Of a stretch of 16,184 bases of DNA, positions 9,701 through 16,092 are shown in pieces (positions within the stretch are counted from its first letter, which is position 1; the number at the start of each line of letters is the position of its first letter). Location of the stretch: NCBI GenBank assembly GCA_003024985.2, contig PXIH01S0002927.1, one strand, 5' to 3'. Made by a program: the position numbers and the translations under genes. Below the pieces are notes generated by a model. That model had not been told where the DNA came from. It worked only from the letters and a program-made list of their open reading frames with translations, and made no database searches. This stretch comes from Euperipatoides rowelli (Eukaryota > Onychophora > Udeonychophora > Euonychophora > Peripatopsidae).

Positions 9701-12185
9701 GAACTTATTAAACAAGTGGCAATTACAAGACCAATCTTGTTTAAACGAATTTCAGTATGTAGAACCAAGTTTCAGTTTGCGTTGTTCTCTTCTTCAATTG
9801 CTTTATAAAAAAAGGCCAATAGAATCAGTATTGAAATCTCTCTCTCAACAGTTATTGAAAAAAGTTTGTTTAGCCCGGCAGTTTAATCAGCTTCAGCTGG
9901 CTGAAACTGAAATTCATAAATTGTATCAACTGCCTAATAATACACTTGATTGTGGTATCCAACTAGAAGAAGCAAAGATTTATTGGTCTCGTTCAGAATT
10001 TGCTACAGCCAAACACTTGATCCGCAAAGTTGTAACTTCTCAGGAAAACTCTCATCATGACCCTGTTATTACTGCCAAAGCTCTCCAATTGTATGGTCGC
10101 TGGTTAGCCGAAACCTATTCAGAAAGTCCATCAAATATTCTTAATAACTATTTTAATAAGGCGTTAGATTTACTAACCCAACAGAACAGTCAGCAGACTC
10201 TGAATGCTCATCTGACGATTGCTCGCTTTGCTGATGCACAATATAAAAGTATAGCCAATTACATGAACTCTACAGAATACGAAGCAAAATGTCAACTAAT
10301 GCGCAGAGCAAAAGAAGACTTGGAAAAAATTCGACAATTTGAAAATTATCAAGGCCGTTATAGTTTGACATTGGCCAAGCAAAGTGAAATAGATGAGAAA
10401 GAAATTGAAGGTTTAACCGTTGATAGAGATCAGTATTTGGAAAAGGCTGTACACCATTATTTACTCTGTTTTCAACTAGGAAATCAACATGATCTTTGGG
10501 TTTTTCGACTTATATCTTTATGGTTTTACAATTCAGCAAATGAAATTATTACTAGTAAAATACAGGACAACATAAATCGTGTAGCATCCTTCAAGTTTCT
10601 ACCTTTGATTTACCAGTTGGCTGCTCGACTCGGTGTCAAAGATGATCTTTTTCAAACTACACTGAGTCAATTGATTGTAAAGATGGCCACTGATCATCCT
10701 TACCATGCTCTTGACTGTATCTTAGCACTCAGTAATGCAAACAAAGATGACACTTGGGTGAAGAATAAATCCATAATTAAGAAGAAAGTAGGTTTTGAAG
10801 AGGAAAGAGTCATTGCAGCACACAACATTCTGAAACAACTTGGAGACCATCTTGATGTCAACTTGCTGACTAACCTACAACAAATGTCTGATGCATATAT
10901 TGAGCTTGCTTATTTGAAAACAAGTCGAGATAACAATAGACCTAAAATCCAAAATATTCCAAAACATTATTCAATTCTTCAATTGAAACATCGATCTCTT
11001 ATTCCTGTCATAACATTGAAATTGCAGATTGATCCTGGTTGTCATTATGATAATATCACTCATGTGGTGGAATTTGGATCTACCTTTTCTGATCCAGGTG
11101 GTGTTACTCTTCCTAAAGTTATCACCTGTATTGGTTCTGATGGTATAAAACGACGCCAGTTGTTAAAGGCCCGGGATGATCTTCGTCAAGATGCTGTTAT
11201 GCAACAAGTCTTTACAGTAGTGAATTCTTTACTTTCCAAAAATGAAGAAACTCGACAACGCAAGTTAGCAGTGAAGGGATACAAAGTAATTCCGTTAACA
11301 CGTTGTTGTGGAGTTGTGGAATGGTGTGAGCGAACTGAACCATTAGGGGAATATTTAATTGGAGGCAAAGGTAATCCTAGAGGAGCCCATGGACGTTATC
11401 AACCTACAGATTGGACTTCTAAGGAATGTCGTGACAAAATGTCTAATGTCTCAAAGAAGAGTTTAAAAGAAAGGCTGGAAACATTTTTAACTATTTGTCA
11501 CAATGTCCATCCTGTATTTCATCATTTTTTCTTTGAAAATTTTTTGGATCCAGCTAAATGGTTTGAAAGTCGTCTTGCATACACACGTAGTGTTGCCACA
11601 AATTCCATTGTTGGTTATGTTCTAGGTTTGGGAGATCGCCATGTCCAGAATATACTGATTGATAAAAAAACTGCTGAATTGATTCATATAGATCTTGGTG
11701 TTGCCTTTGAGCAAGGAAAAATTCTTCCTACTCCTGAAACTGTACCTTTCCGTTTGTCACGAGATTTAGTTGATGCTATGGGAATATCTGGTGTTGAAGG
11801 AGTTTTTCGCAGATGTTGTGAAAAGACCATGGATGTGATGCGAGGATCTCAAGAATATTTGCTGACCATTCTAGAAGTTCTCTTATATGATCCTCTTTAT
11901 GTATGGACAATCTCTCCTCTTAAAGCACTTAAATTACAACAACCACAAAGAGAGTCAAGTTTTACTAGCTCCTTTCTAAATACAGATGTATTGCCAGATA
12001 CAGGTCGTCAAGAAGATGTTAACAAACTTGCTAAAAGAGTTCTTATGCGTCTGCAGCAGAAACTAGAAGGAATTGAAGAAAGTGTAGTTTTAAGTGTAAG
12101 TGGTCAGGTGACAAGATTGATTGAAGAAGCTCGAAATCCTATAAACTTGTGTCGATTATTTGATGGCTGGCAACCATTTTTATGA
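3732..12185 (+). CDS. ATM: ATM serine/threonine kinase, complete in a single exon
   Basis: A single 2817-codon frame encodes the PI3K-like kinase that, in animals, is recruited to DNA double-strand breaks by the MRN complex and phosphorylates SQ/TQ sites in checkpoint and repair proteins. The N-terminus (residues 1-35, with ITERKR) matches the TAN motif of ATM/Tel1, which fixes the start; the ATG has A at -3 and G at +4. HHPKGA at 272-277 is another ATM-type block. A helical HEAT-like solenoid runs to about 1780, followed by the FAT domain (about 1790-2350; YEHE at 1837-1840). The kinase domain (about 2440-2720) keeps the ATP-binding K2479 in RRQLLKARDDLRQDAVM, the catalytic-loop D2635 and N2640 in GLGDRHVQN, and D2654 of HIDLG. 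The activation-loop stretch is almost identical to that of vertebrate ATM. FATC covers about 2785-2817, ending GWQPFL. The product is about 240 residues shorter than human ATM (3056), presumably through solenoid differences. Codon 358 is ambiguous (NGT); codon 705 is CTN and so still leucine. The lack of coding introns is exceptional. Intact length and catalytic residues argue for a functional gene. Confidence 0.97.
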   Translation: MDPLRELLSCCHSAEVDKITERKRLTVVIYQQLKLTQVIQALDKCSESSNKTMNWDIVFKFVCRIILKEADSSSSRSGKEKILQECGSLFKFFIRVAESRGAKLKTSELIKHVLQIMSDPVLSVTLGNDYSTVLLKFILTSKKHPGDITQVEWQGLIDMYCRLYLDQTDTSILARVIATLISTATERSSIKLRRWLPFFSEVFKNNSRDILNHQESLLLALLAFSRSIASDCRSQLCKLGEDIMHTLFIWWPNASSIKESLVEFFVLQMVAHHPKGANSQELGAFACDLNIWQNHLCKLYDILHQEMKQLTHRTKFSGSKDTLIKPVFLELVAQVYHQIFTYKMDISSLEVSSNKRFXLQADWNHFLDILQTSGTPADLWFQVLEVVLEKFSTVLPKEVVLEFIKILQKILEDGQRNEMKVFRCLQLIAHNQKYFNYSGWHKICMMTSHFLKLNKYDSEAWDLLHCLLTHGLVSPEKDFLQLFSVGVPFMKSSFNVLLLSLQQFNFLNKQSKCSLRSQLLDWLLPQINDRNGQIINPINEEDFEYFASLLVIICFCNIKLLNHLCTHSEITWSERLEQLYLQSTFTVSIFEEKKVTVEDIEVYNGVLETIKTKLVTYLESKCKVLLEICCQPQIARIESLLYLINLLINLIHAGCRWKLWNDIIELPLHVYLEKLVKRFASLLWEYFHQNSTNKVNHLITIFKSXNQMMMGTVVVTCTSGKLVDLLLLIMEMKVADSEETFVPSSDDLEMETDEFIAASTSDTLTACEELKLASVRILCLWGCRTEDGRKRNLSSKLFQLFNATWDPSSAYDFQLLSLQVELWSKEALTSQEGHSLLEALRQAFKKNSKDATRCIQCLQLLRNLIPSLKMDASDDGQENRNLAMFLINAIWYLHKESKITMQTLMALMDCLQLILEVDPAASWSTLEHEGHKVSAAQAWIELLSHYSYQIRLKALLEIPSILRHQSVDYQTSSFAMICLSQSSLVNFQSKLSGFALMDETNNRTASSLLTLVSVACFPFHEKAVIYMLCQLCHQIAANTICKVLQHLSSFLGYTSVLSYIESHLGYLIHRWLNDKQSIANFPHQLLGCSNINEFYRSYSSLLIPHLILEHDLNMIKSIANELSCDWLQLLKDCFSRILAYILPLFTTNNAEEGQENHQQHLQASACYQHLEEALGKKTINELLTSNIDDVITELLLMLHDPLVEDEQILRLPAPNPPYCSSYTIQATLYYLSECCAVKGQSAVTLLTKTPDGIQKILLSLSVHMCQATRQHEKYRLFLVYHLFVKLLLKEFHDGLGGYWAFVLRDTIYRLINEINSKSSLEKGLCCSLLQDICVTSLTSAAQEVGKHLHVIVSSLICLVDTPLSKQALCLLKLLIINHDSKLQKFIACLDSFPQTPAFEEINKVYLKHKYFSGPFTLHQEIDHFMQVGKLYPMVARLEGVRFLKQQLSSRKEEFFQFVQNSENISSCLLPLVQQLLQLSKSCKEDCPLSRELAACLGELGPINLSTIVLISNESPLFTFDEAVKDQKNSLIFHLLNSYLIEDSVDCLQASCQVLKSLFNTKSGQLFAVCYKTQDSDHMLQYLQPFRSKKKTLKVFLPPEDCFSSTIDESSLWIPQHSDHATWIKQLSCALIKSGAVHDEILLQLVPVCEKKVDFCEQVLPFLIHDILLNGSSVHRQLISQHIQKLFHSYCQQINLASSQGNCKTVCTEHISSQSMRCMIEVIKYLRLQPHLQSSQSTAWDNNFWLDLDYLLLSQVAQDCAAYFTSLLFIEIWHGQLNKTTGSGLSLDCPLDQLNSTTSEKDVHTLLLKAYHYIGDPDAVYGCGSNSLSQPFTRVFIYEHERQWEKALSLYDLNHQEATNQMRLLQVMQCLGLEQTIKICLKGLQHTEYDVNLIDFMYESAWRCGMWDENLPSRHANIDFHQSLYNAIIALQDCDQFPLHLNNCRDFCMQSVRQASLESTRTTYSALSKLHCINILEEFGQYFHSTENCMKNLLNKWQLQDQSCLNEFQYVEPSFSLRCSLLQLLYKKRPIESVLKSLSQQLLKKVCLARQFNQLQLAETEIHKLYQLPNNTLDCGIQLEEAKIYWSRSEFATAKHLIRKVVTSQENSHHDPVITAKALQLYGRWLAETYSESPSNILNNYFNKALDLLTQQNSQQTLNAHLTIARFADAQYKSIANYMNSTEYEAKCQLMRRAKEDLEKIRQFENYQGRYSLTLAKQSEIDEKEIEGLTVDRDQYLEKAVHHYLLCFQLGNQHDLWVFRLISLWFYNSANEIITSKIQDNINRVASFKFLPLIYQLAARLGVKDDLFQTTLSQLIVKMATDHPYHALDCILALSNANKDDTWVKNKSIIKKKVGFEEERVIAAHNILKQLGDHLDVNLLTNLQQMSDAYIELAYLKTSRDNNRPKIQNIPKHYSILQLKHRSLIPVITLKLQIDPGCHYDNITHVVEFGSTFSDPGGVTLPKVITCIGSDGIKRRQLLKARDDLRQDAVMQQVFTVVNSLLSKNEETRQRKLAVKGYKVIPLTRCCGVVEWCERTEPLGEYLIGGKGNPRGAHGRYQPTDWTSKECRDKMSNVSKKSLKERLETFLTICHNVHPVFHHFFFENFLDPAKWFESRLAYTRSVATNSIVGYVLGLGDRHVQNILIDKKTAELIHIDLGVAFEQGKILPTPETVPFRLSRDLVDAMGISGVEGVFRRCCEKTMDVMRGSQEYLLTILEVLLYDPLYVWTISPLKALKLQQPQRESSFTSSFLNTDVLPDTGRQEDVNKLAKRVLMRLQQKLEGIEESVVLSVSGQVTRLIEEARNPINLCRLFDGWQPFL

Positions 12186-12281
12186 AATTATTTTATATTC
12201 AGGACCAAAGACTTTTTGTATAGAATTTATTTAAAATATTTTAATTCCTTAAACATTTGTAAAAAAAAAAAATTAAATAAA
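12186..12281 (+). terminator. ATM 3' UTR with poly(A) signal
   Basis: After the TGA stop (12183-12185) comes AT-rich sequence with a 12-base A run at 12261-12272 and a canonical AATAAA at 12276-12281. A short 3' UTR of about 110-130 nt is implied. The A run lies before the signal and has no AATAAA or ATTAAA 10-30 nt upstream, so it does not look like the tail of a retrocopied mRNA. Confidence 0.55.
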
Positions 12282-12852
12282 CAACATTTTTATATCAATT
12301 TCTTTAGCTCTTGAAATAATATCTCATCTCTGAAAAGTAATCATTAAAAAACAGATGTTGAATGTTCTCAATTTTGTTACAAAAACACAATTAATATCAA
12401 AGTTATATTTATATCTAAAGAAATTCCTCATCGGTAGAATATTTGAAAGAAACTTCAAGGAAAAGTCAACTAGCCCTGGTGAAGAATAGTTATGTATCAA
12501 ATGATTAACAATCATCATAGTATAAGCTGATGGTATTGGATTTAGTGAATCACTAAAATAACAAGTCTCAGGTTTTTTATAAAAAATTATAGAAGGAGAT
12601 CTGTAATATTTAAGTCATCAATCGTATTGACCCCTTAAATGTGGAAGACAGCTATTTCCGGTATCACGGACAGTCCCAGTTTATCGAAAGACATTTATTA
12701 ACGTCTTAATGAGAAATATTAATATTTACTTTTTTTTTTTTTAGTTCAATAACATTTAAATGCCTAATTAAAATCAATATAACTTTTAATTTATAGAATA
12801 TAATTTTAAATGTTTAATTTGTAAACATAAAATAATGTAAAAAAAAAAAAAG
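12282..12852. other. Intergenic, no gene seen
   Basis: AT-rich sequence without a supported reading frame on either strand. A minus-strand open frame at 12324-12518 has no recognisable homology. Runs of T (about 12730-12742) and A (about 12839-12851) occur, plus a short hairpin at about 12500-12515 (ATGATT/AATCAT). The A run directly precedes the degenerate reading frame described next. Confidence 0.5.
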
Positions 12853-13171
12853 GCAAACTTTAATTCTAAGCGCGGACTTACCGATGAAGAAATTCAATTG
12901 TTTTTAGAAAATATCAGTGATGCGGATTCAGATAATTCAGAATATATCCCTTCTAATGTAAATGATTCTTCATTTGAAACTTGATGAATCAGATGGAGAA
13001 GAAATGGAAATATGTCAGCCAAACACTCCTCCCTCCCCTTCCACTCTTTTAGAAATAATCCCAGTTGTTGCTGTTATGAAACAATATCCAGCTGTTAACT
13101 CTAAAAATTGGTTTACATTATTGTTTTGTTTAATTTTTATATTGGTGCTAATATTTAAATTACAACAGTAA
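12853..13171 (+). pseudogene. Frameshifted acidic reading frame, possibly a transposase N-terminal relic
   Basis: An open frame without a visible start runs from 12853 to a TGA at 12982. It contains RGLTDEEIQLFLEN followed by an Asp/Ser-rich acidic run. A second frame, one base off (from about 12970), continues the acidic character with LDESDGEEMEI, then a Pro/Ser-rich stretch, and ends at 13171. A basic-acidic N-terminus of this kind, with a DEEI-type helix then a D/S cluster, is typical of piggyBac-like transposases. No catalytic core is present, so the family call is tentative. The last 20 or so residues are strongly hydrophobic, which is not expected of a transposase and may be chance in T-rich DNA. 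One frameshift and no ATG indicate a dead fragment. Confidence 0.35.
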
Positions 13172-13609
13172 AAATTTATAATCTGATATATTGTGGTCTT
13201 TATTAGGCATAGCCTACAAATTAATTATTAAAGAACTTTATTATTAGGCTATACTAAGATTATTAAATACCATATAATTTTTTATTGACAAAAGTTATGA
13301 TTACAAGTACTTATGTAATGTTGGCATTTTTAACTGTATTGTATACTTTAACATATATAGAATACCAGGTTGTTTAATTTTTAGTTCTATTTTACAATAG
13401 TGATGACACTACTGTCAGCTGTCATGTTACCAAGTTATGGGGCATTGTGGGCTAGCTTGGGTAGCCTTTGTCTGTTTTGCTGGTCAATCATTTTGACCAG
13501 TCACGCTTTGATGTATCTGGAATTTGAAATTTATTAAACAGTAATTGGATTATTCAAAATAAGTACCGTAGGATATATAGTTGATTATTTAGACTAGTTA
13601 AGTAGTTAG
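13172..13609. other. Intergenic, no gene; flank of the copia fragment
   Basis: No reading frame is supported. Two TAGGCTA-type words occur at 13210-13216 and 13245-13251. A hairpin with perfect 8-base arms lies at 13480-13487 and 13493-13500 (CTGGTCAA/TTGACCAG). If a copia 5' LTR or primer binding site were present it should be here, but I could not identify a TG...CA-bounded LTR or a convincing tRNA-complementary site. Confidence 0.45.
13480..13500. repeat. Perfect 8 bp hairpin
   Basis: CTGGTCAA and TTGACCAG flank a 5-base spacer. It lies about 110 bp upstream of the first copia-like coding sequence. The arms could be a chance palindrome, a transposon end or a structural element; no function can be assigned. 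Confidence 0.35.
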
Positions 13610-14080
13610 TATAGTTTTAATGGTCTCACTATCGAAGATAGACTACTTATCAATGTAAGATCTTGCATTACATCAAAGGACACCTGGAATACTTTAATAA
13701 AAATATACAAACATTCAACTCTATCCAGCAAATTACATCTACTTCGTAAACTTTACAGTACTCGTTATGATCATTTCCAGGATATGAGGGACTTTGTGAA
13801 TTCTATTTTGGAGACAGTGGGACAACTTCGTAATGCAGGCGAAATCGTTAGTGACAGGAACGTTATAGCTGTTATGTTATGAGGGTTACCCTCACGTTAG
13901 ATTTGTAGAAATTAAATTGTTCGACGAATCAGCCAGAAGAGAAGCCCCAATTTTGGACAGGTTACCAGAATCATTAGCCATACAGTTATCCAGAAATCAC
14001 ATAGACGGACTAAACAAATAATTTGCTACAGATGCGGACAGCCTGGTCATACAAAAAGACGTCCATCTGAATCTTACTCA
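13610..14080 (+). pseudogene. copia gag remnant with zinc knuckle
   Basis: The frame 13610-13879 contains LTIEDRLLINV, TSKDTWNTL and LLRKLYSTRY, the conserved middle of copia-family Gag (UBN2-type) proteins, which form the particle shell. A TGA at 13880-13882 and further stops interrupt it, and parts continue in another frame to a TAA at 14019. A retroviral-type zinc knuckle follows (14024-14065): CYRCGQPGH keeps C, C and H, but the fourth ligand cysteine is missing (Arg-Arg-Pro where a Cys is expected). Nucleic-acid binding would be impaired. The N-terminal part of Gag is absent. Confidence 0.75.
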
Positions 14081-14177
14081 ACAACCACAGATAGATGGAG
14101 ACCCAAAAATGTGAACTTGAATACCCATAATCATCCTATTAGACGAGAATCTACCTTCATATACCAGTGACAACACT

Positions 14178-14396
14178 ATGGTTATGTCAACATCAGAAAA
14201 TTACTTCATGAACGATCCGTCATTGTATGAAAATCACATGGATAATGAAAATGATGAATCAAACTCGCTAGTATCAAAAACTTGCAAATGCCAAATCAAC
14301 GACGACCTTACCGCCCTATCAGGTAATATTGGAACAAATACTAAAAATTGGATTTTGGATTCGGGGGCCAGTGCTCACATGATTTATCATATCTGA
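14178..14396 (+). pseudogene. copia protease fragment
   Basis: A 72-codon frame ends in WILDSGASAHM, with the catalytic aspartate of the retropepsin DSGA motif at codon 14358-14360. In a working element this protease would cut the Gag-Pol polyprotein. The frame stops at a TGA soon after (14394-14396). Downstream, further protease-like stretches (LANGNVV, then VLYVPSLKFQLLSKRQL at about 14510-14563) lie in shifted frames with intervening stops, so the domain is broken. Confidence 0.7.
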
Positions 14397-14598
14397 AGGA
14401 TAAATTACACATCACCCTTGCCAATGGTAATGTTGTATAAGCGGAGGGAAGGGGGAGCGGTACCGTCTAGATTGATAATGACATTAAACCTATGGATAGT
14501 TCTTATACAGGATGTTTTATATGTGCCATCATTAAAATTTCAGTTGTTGTCTAAAAGACAACTGCAACTGCGGGCATCAGGTTTGTTTTGAGCGCAAT

Positions 14599-15518
14599 AT
14601 GTGCATTGTGAATAATGGAGGAAAAACCATAGCCTCAGCTCACTTGGAGGGAGGAACCTTTGTGCTTAAAGACAGTGCTTCTGAAAATAGATATTCAGTT
14701 AACTCATGCATTCATACATGGCATGATCAAATGGGCCATAAGTCTAATCCTAAAATAATTGAAATGAGCAACAAGAAACTCACCAAAGACATAAAAATTG
14801 ATCGTTGTAATCATTCAAACTTCTGCAAGCCATGCCAGATAGGAAAAATGAAGCAAAGGCCATTTACTAAATCTAATGAAAAAATTGACATTCCATCCAT
14901 ACTTTGGTCACAGATTTGTATGGTCCCATGCAAGTCCAGAGCATGGGGGGCAATCACTGTATATTGACAATCACTGACGGATACTCTCGTTATCTATATA
15001 CAGATGCCATTAAACTTAAATCTCAGGCCTCTGAAAAATTGCAGCAATACATTGAGAGGGGTAGGAATAAATTTGGCAGATACCCTGTTATACTTCGCTC
15101 AGATGGAGGAGGAGAGTTCACAAACAACGCCCTAGAAAAGCACCTTAAGGATAGAGGAATTACCCATCAAGTAATAGTGCCATATACCTCCCAACAAAAT
15201 GGTCAGGCAGAATGTGTAAATTCAACCTTACTTAGTATGATGCACTGCATGTTAAAGCAGAGCAACCAACCTATGAAGCTATGGGGTGAAGCCATGAACA
15301 CGGCAACTCACATTATTAATAGAACATTGAGCTCATCAACTGGACACACTCCCTATGAACTGTGGAAAGGGGTCCTATTTAGTGTTGGAAATTTAAAAAT
15401 TTTGTCCCACAACTTCTTAGAAGAAAACTCGATGATACGGCCACCGAGGGAATTTTTGTCGGATATGGTAGAAATAGTAAAGGGTATAGGTTGTGGATCC
15501 CCGGTACCAACTGCGTAG
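14599..15518 (+). pseudogene. copia integrase: zinc finger and DDE core, split by a frameshift
   Basis: The first frame (14599-14967) carries the GAG-pre-integrase HHCC finger: WHDQMGH with histidines at 14722-14724 and 14737-14739, and CKPC with cysteines at 14824-14826 and 14833-14835. The core continues in another frame from about 14904 to 15518. It retains the catalytic triad: Asp in TDLYGPM (14913-14915), Asp in RSDGGGEF (15102-15104) and Glu in QNGQAE (15210-15212), spaced D-62-D-35-E as in retroviral-type integrases. A second frameshift near 15420 moves the post-integrase linker (LWIPGTN, then VVTTTKMTF) into the frame ending at about 15540. The core itself looks little decayed, so the copy may be moderately young. 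It is not functional as it stands. Confidence 0.85.
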
Positions 15519-15540
15519 TGACCACTACTAAGATGACATT

Positions 15541-15987
15541 CAACATATATGTCATTCATCATGTATGTCATTCATCATCATATATAAGTAAATCATGTCA
15601 ATCATCGTATATGTCATTCATCATCATATGCCATTCATCATGTCATTTATCATCAAACAGTATGTCATTTATTTATGTCAATCATACATTATTGTCATTC
15701 ATCATCATGTGTCATTCATCACACATGTCATTCATCAATCATATACTGTATATCATTCATCATGTCACTCATCATATATAAGTAAATCATATATATGTCA
15801 ATCATCATCATATGTCATTCATCATATATGCCAATTATCATCATACAGTATGTCATTCATTTGTCAATCATACATTATGTCATTCATCATATGTCAATCA
15901 TGTCATTCATAATATATGTCATTCATCATGTCACTCATCATATATATGTCAATCATCATATGTCATTCATCATCTTTCATCATATCA
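15541..15987. repeat. Satellite-like tandem array with higher-order periodicity
   Basis: About 450 bp is built from variants of GTCATTCATCATATAT and GTCAATCATCAT, lengths varying around 12-20 bp. A larger period is visible: TATATAAGTAAATCAT occurs at 15581 and 15775 (about 194 bp apart), and CATGTCACTCATCATATATA at 15761 and 15926 (165 bp apart), with CATACAGTATGTCATT-like and CAATCATACATTAT-like segments also repeating in order. The array is open in all three plus-strand frames over long stretches because the unit rarely makes a plus-strand stop. The resulting His/Ser/Ile-rich frames are not genes. It begins where copia coding similarity ends. Confidence 0.9.
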
Positions 15988-16092
15988 GGGCTCAAAATAA
16001 CAAAGGCATTTGCAGCGAGTTAAGATATGTACAATCACCTTGAGCTCAAAGCCAATTGAAGCATATTTTGCCACAGTCTAACTTTTCCAGTA
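15988..16092. other. Short non-repetitive spacer, no gene
   Basis: About 105 bp of ordinary sequence between the satellite array and the terminal element. No motif or reading frame is supported. Its last eight bases (TTCCAGTA) are what an 8 bp hAT target duplication would look like on this side, but the other end lies outside the window. Confidence 0.4.

Larger units (their letters stand above)
13610..15540 (+). mobile_element. Truncated, decayed Ty1/copia-type retrotransposon (gag-protease-integrase)
   Basis: Consecutive fragments in the fixed copia order are visible on the plus strand: mid-gag, zinc knuckle, aspartic protease (DSGA), GAG-pre-integrase zinc finger, integrase core and the linker after integrase. 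Integrase preceding the expected position of reverse transcriptase is the hallmark of copia rather than gypsy elements. The start of gag, both LTRs, reverse transcriptase and RNase H are missing. Homology stops at about 15540, where a satellite array begins. Several frameshifts and stops show the copy is not autonomous. Individual parts are listed separately. Confidence 0.85.

Noticed and set aside
12261-12272. 12-base A run after the ATM stop as the tail of a retrocopied mRNA
   Set aside because: No poly(A) signal lies 10-30 bases upstream of it; the AATAAA lies just downstream instead, other A runs of this length occur elsewhere in the window, and no target duplication was found.
12600-12700. 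piggyBac terminal repeat at a TTAA site upstream of the acidic frame
   Set aside because: TTAA occurs often in this AT-rich DNA and no matching inverted terminus was found downstream.
13430-13609. copia 5' LTR and primer binding site
   Set aside because: No TG...CA-bounded repeat, no matching 3' LTR in the window and no convincing tRNA-complementary site; the first half of gag is also missing.
15541-15987. CRISPR-like or coding array
   Set aside because: Unit lengths vary, there are no constant-length unique spacers, and the open frames arise only from a repeat that lacks stops.
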